64,000 nt of DNA from Acidiphilium rubrum (GTDB lineage: Bacteria; Pseudomonadota; Alphaproteobacteria; Acetobacterales; Acetobacteraceae), in assembly GCF_900156265.1 (NCBI RefSeq), contig NZ_FTNE01000010.1:21467-85466 (forward strand), written 5' to 3'. Below are positions 41,994-52,972 of the stretch, piece by piece. A program made the translations under genes and the position numbers. A model generated the notes under the pieces. It made no database searches. It worked only from the letters and a program-made list of their open reading frames with translations, and had not been told where the DNA came from. Every line of letters starts with the position of its first letter. The first letter of the stretch is position 1.

Positions 41994-43673
41994 TCAGCGC
42001 GTCAGCGGGCGATATTTGATCCGGTGCGGTTCGGTCGAGTCTGCACCTAGTCGGCGGCGTTTGTCTTCTTCGTAGGCCTGGAAGTTGCCTTGGAACCATT
42101 CGACGTGGCTATCGCCTTCGAAGGCGAGGATGTGGGTGGCGAGGCGATCGAGGAACCAGCGATCATGCGAGATGATGACGGCGCAGCCGGGGAATTCCAT
42201 CAGCGCGTCTTCGAGGGCGCGCAGGGTGTCGACATCGAGATCGTTGGTCGGTTCGTCCAACAAGATGACGTTGTGTTCGCCTTTGAGCATTTTGGCGAGG
42301 TGGACGCGGTTGCGTTCGCCGCCCGAGAGGATGCCGACTTTCTTTTGCTGATCGGAGCCTTTGAAGTTGAAGGCACCGACATAGGCGCGTGATGGCACCG
42401 AGCGTTTGCCGAGCGTGATGACGTCGGTGCCGCCTGAGACTTCTTCCCAGACCGATTTATCGGGGTTGAGGCTGTCGCGTGACTGATCGACGTAGCCGAG
42501 CTTGACGGTGTCGCCCACTTTGAAGGTGCCGCCGTCGGGGTGTTCGACGCCGGTGATCATTTTGAACAGCGTGGTTTTGCCGGCACCGTTCGGCCCGATC
42601 ACGCCGACGATGCCGCCTGGCGGCAGTTTGAACGAGAGACCGTCGATCAGGACGTGGTTGCCGAAGCCTTTGCGGAGGTCTTCCGCCTCGATCACGGTGC
42701 CGCCGAGGCGCGGGCCGGGTGGAATGATGATTTCCGCGACGCCGCCGACCTGTTCGTTCGATTTCGCGAGCATATCCTCGTAGCGGGTGATGCGGGCCTG
42801 GTTTTTGGCCTGACGGGCCTTGGGCGAGGCGCCGATCCACTCGCGCTCTTCCTTGAGGGCGCGCTGGCGGCCGGATTCTTCCTTTTCCTCCTGCGACAGG
42901 CGTTTTTGCTTCTGTTCGAGCCAGGAGGTGTAATTACCCTCGAACGGGTAGCCGCGGCCGCGCTCGAGTTCGAGAATCCAGTTGGTGACGTTTTCGAGGA
43001 AATACCGGTCATGGGTGACCACGATCACGGTGCCGGCGTAGTTGCGCAGGGTTTTTTCGAGCCAGGCGACCGATTCCGCATCGAGATGGTTGGTCGGTTC
43101 GTCGAGCAGCAGGAGGTCGGGTTTTTCGAGCAGGAGCCGGCAGAGGGCGACGCGCCGGCGCTCGCCGCCGGACAGGTTGGTGACGGGGCTTTCCGCGGGC
43201 GGGCAGCGCAGGGCATCGAGCGCGATGTCGATCCGCCGGTCGAGCTCCCAGCCGTCATCGGCGTCGATTTTTTCCTGCAACATGGCCTGTTCGGCGAGCA
43301 GATCGTTCATTTTGTCGTCGTCCATCGGCTCGGCGAATTCCTCGGAAATCGCGTTGAACCGGGCCAGTGCCGCGCGCAGATCGGCGAAGGCGAGGGCGAC
43401 GTTGTCACCGACGGTGAGGTCCGGTTCGAGATGTGGCTCCTGCGACAGATAGCCGATGGTGGCGCCCTCGGCGGCCCAGGCCTCGCCGCCGAACTCCTTT
43501 TCGATGCCCGCCATGATTTTCAGCAGCGTCGATTTGCCGGCACCGTTGACGCCGAGAACGCCGATTTTCACGCCGGGCAGGAACGAGAGGGTGATGCCTT
43601 TGAACACCTCGCGCCCGCCGGGGAAGGCTTTGGTGAGGTCTTTCATGACGTAGACGTATTGGTATGCGGCCAT
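41994..43673 (-). CDS. ettA: ABC-F translational throttle protein EttA
   Basis: A 559-residue cytoplasmic protein with two ABC ATPase modules; E. coli EttA is 555. Walker A motifs are GVNGAGKSTLL and GPNGAGKTTLF, and signatures LSGGERRRVALCRL and LSGGERNRVHLAKM. The arm and linker appear as EEKEESGRQRALKEEREWIG and KARQAKNQARITRYEDML. It binds the ribosomal E site and gates elongation by the energy state. Start ATG 43673; upstream extension is unsupported. Confidence 0.95.
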   Translation of the reverse strand: MAAYQYVYVMKDLTKAFPGGREVFKGITLSFLPGVKIGVLGVNGAGKSTLLKIMAGIEKEFGGEAWAAEGATIGYLSQEPHLEPDLTVGDNVALAFADLRAALARFNAISEEFAEPMDDDKMNDLLAEQAMLQEKIDADDGWELDRRIDIALDALRCPPAESPVTNLSGGERRRVALCRLLLEKPDLLLLDEPTNHLDAESVAWLEKTLRNYAGTVIVVTHDRYFLENVTNWILELERGRGYPFEGNYTSWLEQKQKRLSQEEKEESGRQRALKEEREWIGASPKARQAKNQARITRYEDMLAKSNEQVGGVAEIIIPPGPRLGGTVIEAEDLRKGFGNHVLIDGLSFKLPPGGIVGVIGPNGAGKTTLFKMITGVEHPDGGTFKVGDTVKLGYVDQSRDSLNPDKSVWEEVSGGTDVITLGKRSVPSRAYVGAFNFKGSDQQKKVGILSGGERNRVHLAKMLKGEHNVILLDEPTNDLDVDTLRALEDALMEFPGCAVIISHDRWFLDRLATHILAFEGDSHVEWFQGNFQAYEEDKRRRLGADSTEPHRIKYRPLTR

Positions 43674-43756
43674 TGGCTGATCCTGTCCGGTGCGATCGCT
43701 TGAACGTAGCGATGGGGTTGGCGCACGTATAGAAACAGCTTCGCCGCGGAGCAACC

Positions 43757-43773
43757 GACGGCGAGGCGCCGTC
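43757..43773 (-). terminator. Hairpin downstream of the heavy-metal protein gene
   Basis: GACGGCG and CGCCGTC pair around AGG, 38 bp after the stop of the 43811-44008 gene on the minus strand. There is no U tract, so termination is uncertain. Confidence 0.3.
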
Positions 43774-43810
43774 TAATACACGACGGTGCGTTGCCGTCAG
43801 GTCGGGCGGC

Positions 43811-44008
43811 TCAGGTGACGGTGTAGCCTTCCGCGACGATCGCGGCGGTGATGCCGGCCATGTCGGCCGAGGTTGCCTGCTCGATCCGCACGGTGCCGGT
43901 CGGCAGATCGACCGCAACCGGCGTTTGCGCAACGACGCTGTGCACCGCCTCGGTCACCGCGCGCACACAATGGCCGCAGGTCATGCCGCCGACGTGAAGT
44001 TCAACCAT
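43811..44008 (-). CDS. Heavy-metal-associated domain protein (CopZ-like)
   Basis: A 65-residue single HMA domain. The metal-binding motif is GGMTCGHCVRAV (CxxC at residues about 11 and 14). It resembles copper chaperones of the CopZ type. GAGGAGATC precedes the ATG. No copper ATPase or regulator is adjacent; folB lies 65 bp upstream on the same strand. Copper is inferred from the family. Confidence 0.85.
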   Translation of the reverse strand: MVELHVGGMTCGHCVRAVTEAVHSVVAQTPVAVDLPTGTVRIEQATSADMAGITAAIVAEGYTVT

Positions 44009-44073
44009 GATCGATCTCCTCTGGCCCGGTATCAGGCCGTGGATGTATTATGGTGATTGCCACCATGGGAAGG

Positions 44074-44502
44074 TCAAGGTGTGCGGCGGCGCTCGATTTC
44101 GACGCCGGCGGAGGCGGCATCGGGGAAGACATCGAGCTTCTCGACCATCACGCGGGCAGCGACGACGCGCGCATCCGCGAGGCAGATTTCGGCGAGCCGC
44201 TCGGCCAGGGTTTCGACCAGCTGGACATGGCCGGCCGCGACCGTGGCGCGGGTTGCGATCACGATCTGCTCGTAATCGACCACGCGCGCCAGATCATCCC
44301 GCCCGACGCCGGGGCGCGACAAGTGACGCGCGCCGGGGAGAGCGGCTTGATCCTCGATCGCCAGATCGAGATTGATCCTGATCCGCTGGGTCCGCCCATG
44401 CTCATGTGCGTAGACCCCGATCGCGGCATCGAGCACCAGATCGCGGATGAACATGCGGCGGATGCCCTTGATTGCATCGGCACTGAAAGAACTGTCCTGC
44501 AT
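44074..44502 (-). CDS. folB: Dihydroneopterin aldolase
   Basis: A 142-residue protein, or 126 from M17 (MFIRDLVLDAAIGVYAHEHG). IRINLDL, VVDYEQIV and the lysine region VMVEKLDVFPDA are typical of FolB. It cleaves dihydroneopterin to hydroxymethyl-dihydropterin for folate synthesis. The M17 start fits the usual length of about 120. Folate is also the one-carbon acceptor for SoxBDAG, but no link in expression is visible. Confidence 0.88.
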   Translation of the reverse strand: MQDSSFSADAIKGIRRMFIRDLVLDAAIGVYAHEHGRTQRIRINLDLAIEDQAALPGARHLSRPGVGRDDLARVVDYEQIVIATRATVAAGHVQLVETLAERLAEICLADARVVAARVMVEKLDVFPDAASAGVEIERRRTP

Positions 44503-44736
44503 CAGCCGCCTCTGCGCCGCAAACCGGCAGGACGCAAGCGCATGATTGTTGCAAATGCTTGAACGGCGGCGACATGGCGGGGCAGATGGTTCCGGTGGTT
44601 TGCCGCCAAGATGAGCGCTGCCTTACCGAGGCGCTGGTCCGCGTTCGTTGCCGGTGCTGCGATGCCTTCTTGCGGACACATCTGCCACCCCATATGCGCA
44701 TTGCGGCGCCGTGCCGTTTTTAACAGGAGATCGACC

Positions 44737-45168
44737 ATGCGCCTATCCGCCACACGCATCATGCCGTTGACGGCTGCTGCCGTCATCGCCTTCTCGGGCG
44801 TTGCCCTGGCCAAAGTGACCTATCTGCACGCGACCCTCGCACCCGGCGCCGCCGTCACCGGTTCGATGGGCAAGGGCAAGATGACGGGCCACTATAATTC
44901 GAACACCCACATGCTGTATTGGCATGTCGTCTACAGCCATCTGACCAGCAAAGTGACGATGTCGCATTTTCATGGCCCTGCGAAACCGGGTGAGAACGCA
45001 CCGGTGCTGGTGCCGATCAGCGGTCCGCATGCCAGCCCGATCACCGGGCACGCGAAGATCACGGCCGATCAGGCGAAGGTTCTGCTCGATGGCATGGCGT
45101 ATGTGAACGTCCACACCGTGAAGTTTCCGGCCGGCGAGATTCGCGGCCAGGTCGAGACCGGCAAGTAA
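44737..45168 (+). CDS. Secreted CHRD-domain protein
   Basis: A 143-residue exported protein. A signal peptide ends near SGVALAKV. The rest is one CHRD domain with HYNSNTHMLYWHVVYSHLTS, MSHFHGPAKPGENAPVLVPI and VNVHTVKFPAGEIRGQV. Bacterial CHRD proteins have no settled function. The start is ATG 44737 after AACAGGAGA. A strong terminator follows, shared with the converging HiPIP gene. Confidence 0.88.
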   Translation: MRLSATRIMPLTAAAVIAFSGVALAKVTYLHATLAPGAAVTGSMGKGKMTGHYNSNTHMLYWHVVYSHLTSKVTMSHFHGPAKPGENAPVLVPISGPHASPITGHAKITADQAKVLLDGMAYVNVHTVKFPAGEIRGQVETGK

Positions 45169-45195
45169 TCTGCGGTTTCGTTGATCCGACAGCAA

Positions 45196-45226
45196 AACGC
45201 CCGGTCCTGCTGGACCGGGCGTTCTT
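45196..45226. terminator. Bidirectional terminator between CHRD and HiPIP genes
   Basis: AACGCCCGGTCC at 45196-45207 pairs perfectly with GGACCGGGCGTT at 45212-45223 around TGCT, followed by TCTTG on the right and preceded by AGCAAA on the left. It lies between convergent genes and can serve both. Confidence 0.85.
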
Positions 45227-45268
45227 GTCAGGAGCGTGCTGGACGCTCCGATCAGAGCTGAAACCCGT

Positions 45269-45556
45269 TCAGGATTTCGGGCTCCACAGCGTGCACCAGC
45301 CGGCCGGCGCGATCGAACCGGCGACGGCCTTGCACTTGCCGTTCGCGGTCGCCGAGGCGCCGGGGATGTACAGCGCGCAACCATCGCACTGATGGCCATC
45401 CTTGGGCTTGTCCTGATATTGCACGGCGGATTGCGCCATGCCGGCGGCCTTGGCGGACTGGGTCGCGACGACGCCGGCGGCGGCGATCGCGGCGGACAGA
45501 CCAGCGGCCTTTTTGAGCAGCGCGCGGCGGCCATTGAAATTCGCATTCTCAGTCAT
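45269..45556 (-). CDS. High-potential iron-sulfur protein with Tat signal
   Basis: A 95-residue protein. The twin-arginine signal is NFNGRRALLKKAAGL, cleaved near QSAKAAG. The mature part has four cysteines in HiPIP spacing: CDGCALYIPG, NGKCKAVAG and PAGWCTLWSP, binding one [4Fe-4S] cluster. HiPIPs carry electrons in the periplasm, often between the bc1 complex and a reaction centre or oxidase. AAAGGAGCC precedes the ATG. No clear partner is adjacent. Confidence 0.92.
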   Translation of the reverse strand: MTENANFNGRRALLKKAAGLSAAIAAAGVVATQSAKAAGMAQSAVQYQDKPKDGHQCDGCALYIPGASATANGKCKAVAGSIAPAGWCTLWSPKS

Positions 45557-45725
45557 CGGTGGCTCCTTTTGTCGGGCGTTCTATGAGTGATCTGGCAGAC
45601 AAGACAGTAGTTTAGGGCGAGACGGCGGAACAGCAAGCGTATTTCGCAACGCCAGCCTCACCTTGCACGATATGATCCGCGAAACATGGCTGCATCGTGG
45701 CGTACACGCTTATGTGATTGAGGGC

Positions 45726-46703
45726 TCACGGGATCAGGACCGTGCTGCCGGTGGTGCGCCGTGCCTCCAGCGCTTCCTGTGCGGCGGCGGCTTCGGCCAA
45801 AGGAAACGTCTGGTTGACGCGGATTTTCACGGCACCGCTCGCCACCACATCGAACAGATCATTGGCGACCGCGACCAGATCTTCGCGCCTGGCCGTGTAG
45901 GTCGCAAGCGTCGGGCGGGTCAGGAACAGGCTGCCTTTGGCGGCGAGCATGCTCAGATCGATCGGCGGCACCGGGCCGGAGGCGTTGCCGTAGCTGACCA
46001 TCAGCCCCAGCGGTGCGAGGGAATCGAGGCTCGGCGCGAACGTGTCCTTGCCGACCGAATCATAGACGACCGGCACCATCGCGCCATCGGTCAGGCGCTT
46101 GACCTCGGCCGCCAGATTGGCGTGGCCGATCACCACATGATCGGCGCCGTGGGCGCGGGCGATTTCGGCCTTTTCCTCGGTGGAGACCACGCCGATCACG
46201 ATGGCGCCGATCTGCTTGGCCCATTGGCACAGGATCAGCCCGACGCCGCCGGCTGCCGCGTGGACCAGGATGGTCTCGCCGGGCTGCACCCGATGGGTCC
46301 GGCGGATCAGATATTGGGCGGTCATGCCCTGGAGCATCATGGCGGCGCCGGTTGCGAAATCGATGCTGTCCGGCAATTTCACCAGGCGGTCCGCCGCGAT
46401 CACGCGTTCGGTCGCGTAGGCGCCGATCGGGCCGCCCGCGTAGGCCACGCGGTCACCGATTGAAACCTCGGTCACGCCGGCGCCGATTGCGCGGACCACG
46501 CCGGCCCCCTCCATGCCGAGCGTCGCGGGCAGGTGCGGGATTTTGTAGAGGCCGATACGGAAATAGATGTCGATATAGTTGAGCCCGATCGCCTCGTGAT
46601 GGATCAGCGCCTCGCCCGGACCGGGCTCGGGCGTGGGAACATCGTCCCACCGCAGAACCTCAGGCCCGCCATGGGCGTGGATGCGAATGGCCTTGGTGCT
46701 CAA
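45726..46703 (-). CDS. qor: NADPH:quinone oxidoreductase (zeta-crystallin type)
   Basis: A 325-residue medium-chain reductase without zinc ligands. IRIHAHGGPEVLRWDDVPTP starts it, NYIDIYFRIGLYK and GMEGAGVV form the catalytic domain, and ILVHAAAGGVGLILCQWAK binds NADPH. It reduces quinones by one electron in known relatives. GAGAGAACC precedes the ATG. It is alone, with no operon partner. Confidence 0.9.
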   Translation of the reverse strand: MSTKAIRIHAHGGPEVLRWDDVPTPEPGPGEALIHHEAIGLNYIDIYFRIGLYKIPHLPATLGMEGAGVVRAIGAGVTEVSIGDRVAYAGGPIGAYATERVIAADRLVKLPDSIDFATGAAMMLQGMTAQYLIRRTHRVQPGETILVHAAAGGVGLILCQWAKQIGAIVIGVVSTEEKAEIARAHGADHVVIGHANLAAEVKRLTDGAMVPVVYDSVGKDTFAPSLDSLAPLGLMVSYGNASGPVPPIDLSMLAAKGSLFLTRPTLATYTARREDLVAVANDLFDVVASGAVKIRVNQTFPLAEAAAAQEALEARRTTGSTVLIP

Positions 46704-46836
46704 AACGGTTCTCTCCCCAGGGTGCCGACCCCCTGAGGGTGCGAGGCCCTGCCGCCCCTGTCAAGATGACGAGACAGACCACGCCGGAAAACGATGCTGG
46801 CGCGGCCCCAATGCCTGGGTTGACTGTAATCCGCGC

Positions 46837-47340
46837 TCAGTCGTTGCGCTGGGTCTGGCCCTGGTTGGACTGGGCCATCTGCGCCTGGTTGATGCGGCAG
46901 GAGTGGGGCACCTGGCCCTGGTAGCGCATCCAATGCTGGGTCTGGCCGAAGATCGGCAGGCCGATGTAGCCGCGCAGCGCGAGTTCGCCGGCGTTGGTGA
47001 CGTGGAATTCGGCGTGATATTCGCTGCCGTTGCGCGGATCGACGATGCCGCCGTGCCACGCGCTGCCGTGTTCGGCGGAGGGGCGGATCAGCTCGAAGCC
47101 GCATTGCGGCTGGCCCTGGTAGTCGGACGGGATGGCCGCGCCGTGGTTGAGCATCAGGCCGACGATATGGCCGCACAGGCCGGGTTGATCGGCGCAGGGG
47201 GCAATCTGAACGACGGCACCGCCGCGCCCGGTCAGCCAGTCACCCACGGGCGAGGGGGTCTGCGCCGCGCTTGCGAAACCGCCCAGCGCGACCCAGAGTG
47301 CGCCGAGGATGATGGTGGATGTCAGTGCAAAGCGTCTCAT
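46837..47340 (-). CDS. Secreted DUF2147-family protein
   Basis: A 167-residue protein with a signal peptide ending near GFASAAQ. SPVGDWLTGRGGAVVQIAPC, LCGHIVGL and WHGGIVDPRNGSEYHAEF with LRGYIGLPIFGQTQHWMR match DUF2147, an exported beta-barrel fold whose function is not established. The C-terminus is Gln/Asn-rich. The 275 bp from it to the next divergent gene holds small inverted repeats (GAGCG/CGCTC near 47380-47400) and probably two promoters. Confidence 0.82.
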   Translation of the reverse strand: MRRFALTSTIILGALWVALGGFASAAQTPSPVGDWLTGRGGAVVQIAPCADQPGLCGHIVGLMLNHGAAIPSDYQGQPQCGFELIRPSAEHGSAWHGGIVDPRNGSEYHAEFHVTNAGELALRGYIGLPIFGQTQHWMRYQGQVPHSCRINQAQMAQSNQGQTQRND

Positions 47341-47615
47341 GGCAATATTCCAAAACTTCCTGAAGCGAGTGAAACGGTGAGCGTTTGGTTACGCTCAATT
47401 AACTTCGCTCTCGAACTATAACTTACGCTACGATCCGTACTTTGAAACGGATGTATTCCTCATAGGTTCCATGCGAAAAGCGCGCGGATTTCGATGTCGG
47501 TGTGGCGGAATCCGCACAGCCATCTTGCTTCGCGGCCACGGCGCGCCATACATTCAGGCTGCGAACCACCAATATCGGGCGTCTGCCGTCCGACATGACA
47601 TTCAGGACGACCCGC

Positions 47616-48638
47616 ATGACCAAGTCACTGGCTCTGATCGCCCTTTGCGCCGCTCCGCTGCTCGGGATCGCGCAGGGTCAGGCGCAATCGACGACAACCA
47701 CGGCAGCTGCGGGAGCGGGTTTTCCATCCGGCACCTGGACGATCCAGGATGAAAACGCATCGATCAGTACGCAGAGCCTGACGGACCGGTATTACGTCAA
47801 TGGGTTGCACATCGGCTGGACCTCGCATGAGGGGGCGCTGCCGGATGCGGTGGCCAATTTCGGGCATGATCTGCTGGGGGCCGGTGATCAGCGGATCAGC
47901 ATCAGCCTGACCCAGAAAATTTTCACCCCCGCCGCGACCCAGGCGATCAATCCGCCGGTGAACGACGAGCCGTATGCGGGGTCGCTGCTCGGCACGGTTG
48001 AACTGATCCAGGATACGCACAATTCCCGCACCGTGCTGGGGTTCGATGCCGGGGTGGTCGGGCGTGATGCCGGCGCCGAGATTGTGCAGAACGGGTTTCA
48101 TGCGATCATCGGCCAGAGCGGCACGCATGGTTGGGCGTATCAATTGCCGTCGGAACCCGCGTTCGATGTGCTGGCCTCGCGCACCTGGCGCGTCGGGGTC
48201 GCGCAGTTCGGCAACGGGCTGGAGGTGGATGCGCTGCCGCAGCTGTCCGGCATGGTTGGCACGACCGAGGCGTATCTGGAGCCGGCGGTGTCTTTTCGGA
48301 TCGGCGAGGGGCTGAACTCCGATTTCGGCGCGCCGCTGCTGCGCCCGGGGCCTTCGGGGTCGGATGCGTATCGCCAGACGCGGCCGTTCGTGTGGTATGT
48401 GTTCGGCGGGGTGGCGGGCAAGCTGGTCGGGCATGATGAATTTCTGTCGGGTGCGGATTTCCAGTCGAGCCGTGCGGTCAACCCAACCCATGCGGTCGGT
48501 CAGCTCGATGCCGGGGTCGCGATCATCTGGCACGGGGTGCGGTTGAGCTATACCCAGGTGTTCCAGACCCGGCGCTATGTCGGGCAGATCGGTGGCATTC
48601 ATGAATACGGTTCGCTCGCGGTATCGGCGAAGTTCTGA
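47616..48638 (+). CDS. LpxR-like outer-membrane lipid A deacylase (DUF2219)
   Basis: A 340-residue exported protein from ATG 47616, signal peptide ending near [46 protein letters not shown] and [19 protein letters not shown] match the LpxR family, in which an Asn/Asp/His/Ser-containing site removes the 3'-acyloxyacyl group of lipid [19 protein letters not shown] near the end and the C-terminal Phe fit a barrel. It may remodel lipid A made by the lpx genes about 14 kb upstream. Confidence 0.85.
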   Translation: MTKSLALIALCAAPLLGIAQGQAQSTTTTAAAGAGFPSGTWTIQDENASISTQSLTDRYYVNGLHIGWTSHEGALPDAVANFGHDLLGAGDQRISISLTQKIFTPAATQAINPPVNDEPYAGSLLGTVELIQDTHNSRTVLGFDAGVVGRDAGAEIVQNGFHAIIGQSGTHGWAYQLPSEPAFDVLASRTWRVGVAQFGNGLEVDALPQLSGMVGTTEAYLEPAVSFRIGEGLNSDFGAPLLRPGPSGSDAYRQTRPFVWYVFGGVAGKLVGHDEFLSGADFQSSRAVNPTHAVGQLDAGVAIIWHGVRLSYTQVFQTRRYVGQIGGIHEYGSLAVSAKF

Positions 48639-48771
48639 CGCCCGATGGCGGCGCTGGGGCGGCATGCTCACGGACAATCGTGCAGACAATCGCGCCCGTG
48701 ATGCAAATTTTGCTTTCCCATCCGGGCGACCTGTGGATATGCTGCATCGGATAAGAATTGAGATTAGGTTG

Positions 48772-49101
48772 ATGTCTGGCTCTGATCGTCGTGGCACTGG
48801 CAATGGATTGGGCACCGGGGTGGCAACCCGGACGCGCACCAAGACTCGCAAACCGGCCCTCTACAAGGTGCTGATGCTGAACGACGACTACACGCCGATG
48901 GAGTTCGTGATTCACGTGCTCGAGCGGTTTTTTTCGAAAAGCCGCGAGGAGGCCACCCGCATCATGCTGCATGTGCACCGCCGCGGCGTTGGGGTGTGCG
49001 GCGTGTTCACCTACGAAATCGCCGAGACCAAGGTGACTCAGGTGATGGATCTGGCGCGCCAGAGCCAACATCCGCTGCAATGTACGATTGAGAAAGAATA
49101 G
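48772..49101 (+). CDS. clpS: ATP-dependent Clp protease adaptor
   Basis: A 109-residue adaptor. [22 protein letters not shown] contains the N-degron pocket residues (Asn-Asp) and [21 protein letters not shown] the conserved fold. It delivers N-end-rule substrates to ClpA, encoded next. The start is ATG 48772; an earlier ATG at 48739 is possible but gives an atypical N-terminus. Confidence 0.93.
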   Translation: MSGSDRRGTGNGLGTGVATRTRTKTRKPALYKVLMLNDDYTPMEFVIHVLERFFSKSREEATRIMLHVHRRGVGVCGVFTYEIAETKVTQVMDLARQSQHPLQCTIEKE

Positions 49102-49120
49102 GACGATGAATCATCGTCCT
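49100..49120 (+). promoter_or_regulatory. Hairpin at the clpS stop
   Basis: AGGACGATGA and TCATCGTCCT pair around a single A, starting in the clpS stop codon. There is no U tract. It may attenuate read-through into clpA. The following 200 bp also hold a 15-bp dyad, TATCATG-T-CATGATA at 49181-49195, and a TTATAC box at 49199, so clpA may have its own promoter. Confidence 0.4.
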
Positions 49121-49321
49121 GCGGCCGATAAATTTGCAGGGGTGATCTCCTTTGGTCATCATTGCGAAAGGTTTGTGCGGTATCATGTCATGATAGTGTT
49201 ATACAGACACCGTACGTGCCGAGCCTACGCATGACGACCGATTTCGCGGCTGAGCCGTATCGGGCTTGACCAGGGTGGCATGGGCCGCCCGCCGGAAGCC
49301 CGGCTAGGAGTGGATTTTAAT

Positions 49322-51649
<2,328 letters not shown>

Positions 51650-51658
51650 TCCAAAACC

Positions 51659-51690
51659 GGGCCGGAACGACAGTAGTGTCGTTCCGGCCC
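51659..51690. terminator. Bidirectional hairpin after clpA
   Basis: A perfect 14-bp stem, GGGCCGGAACGACA with TGTCGTTCCGGCCC, around GTAG, starting 10 bp after the clpA stop and ending 11 bp before the stop of the converging gene. No U tract on either side. Confidence 0.7.
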
Positions 51691-51700
51691 GTGGCTGCCG

Positions 51701-52861
51701 CTACTGCAACCGGTCCGATATCTGACGCGCGAGCACCTGCACGCAGGGTTTGCGCAGCATGGTGATGTGTGAGCCGGGCACCGGCACGATTTCGACCGAA
51801 CGCGCCAATCGTCGCCAGATCCGCACCGGATCGCAGCCGTGCTGGTCGCCATGTTGCGACTTGAACAGGACCACCGCCAGATCGGTCGGTGCCGGATTGT
51901 GGCTTTCATACGCGATGATCGAGGCATCGCGTACACGCTGCAAATTCGGCTCCAGCCCGCTGACGTAATAGGCCGATTGCGTGAAACTCGCTGCCCCAGC
52001 GGCCGGGTTCAGCCGCCGGCCGAAGTGCCGGCCCAGCGCCGCCGCCCGGCTGATGAGGTGCCGCAGGGCGGCCGGCGGCGTCATCTCGCGCATCTCGCCC
52101 AGGCGCCGCGCGCCGCGCCGGCACACCACCCGCAGCCATTCCGAGCGCGGCCAGTATTTTTCGTAACTCGCGCTGTCGATCAGCCCGACCAGGCCGATCG
52201 GCGAGGCCGAATCGCCCAGAATCCGCGCCACTTCGACACAGACCAGCCCGCCGAACGAATAGCCGATCAGATTGATCGCGCCCGGACCCGTGTGCCGCGC
52301 CCGGATCGCATCGGCGTAAAGGCGTGCCATCGCCGGAATCGATGTCAGCGGTGCCGCTTCGCCATCCAGCCCCGGCAATTGCAAGGCCCAGATCTGGCCC
52401 GGAAATTCGATGTTCGCTGCCAGTTCGCACAATTCCAGCACCAGCCCGGTGCCGGCGGCCACCACGTACAGCGCCGCGTCGTCCCGACCGTCACGCAGCA
52501 GAACCAACGGCGAGGCCGGCGGAAACGCACCGCGCGCGATCGCGGCCGACAGCGCCTTGATGGTGCCCAGCCGCATCAGCGCCGTAGGCGGTATCCGCAT
52601 ACCGAGTTCGGCCTCCACCGCATCGATGAACCGCGTCATGCGCCCGATGCCGACCGAGATGTGCAGCACATGAGCGGCCACATCCTGGCCTTTCCGACCG
52701 AATTCACGCCGCCACAGGGGGACAAGAACGGCCATAACATCGTCGATGACGCGCGTGTCAAACTCGTCGGCACGTCCAATGACCGCGCCAGGCTCCAACG
52801 GCGGAGACCCATCCATGCTCAAATTCGCTTTCAGTGATAACCCTGTAACGCTATGCAACAT
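51701..52861 (-). CDS. Thioesterase with an N-terminal carrier-like domain lacking the serine
   Basis: A 386-residue protein (or 371 from M at 52816). Residues about 35-105 resemble a peptidyl/acyl-carrier domain: FIDAVEAELGMRIPPTALM and LGTIKALSAAIARG match its second half. Where GGDSL should be, the sequence reads SVGIGRMTRF, so the phosphopantetheine serine is missing. Residues about 115-386 are a type I thioesterase alpha/beta hydrolase with the nucleophile in LIGYSFGGLV and a late histidine in GSHITML. Such carrier-thioesterase pairs normally end NRPS/PKS lines, but no synthase is nearby. Product and role unknown. Confidence 0.75.
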   Translation of the reverse strand: MLHSVTGLSLKANLSMDGSPPLEPGAVIGRADEFDTRVIDDVMAVLVPLWRREFGRKGQDVAAHVLHISVGIGRMTRFIDAVEAELGMRIPPTALMRLGTIKALSAAIARGAFPPASPLVLLRDGRDDAALYVVAAGTGLVLELCELAANIEFPGQIWALQLPGLDGEAAPLTSIPAMARLYADAIRARHTGPGAINLIGYSFGGLVCVEVARILGDSASPIGLVGLIDSASYEKYWPRSEWLRVVCRRGARRLGEMREMTPPAALRHLISRAAALGRHFGRRLNPAAGAASFTQSAYYVSGLEPNLQRVRDASIIAYESHNPAPTDLAVVLFKSQHGDQHGCDPVRIWRRLARSVEIVPVPGSHITMLRKPCVQVLARQISDRLQ

Positions 52862-52972
52862 GAATAGCAGTTAACGTGATCGTGACCAAGACAAAAATTG
52901 GAGTTTTCTATAAAAGATCAAAATATAGAATATAGACGAAAAACTGATGCTTTCTAAATCCGGTGTGCGGTC

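Noticed and set aside
43811-44008. Small HMA protein as the N-terminus of a copper ATPase
   Set aside because: The frame ends cleanly after one domain, and the following DNA toward ettA has no ATPase coding.
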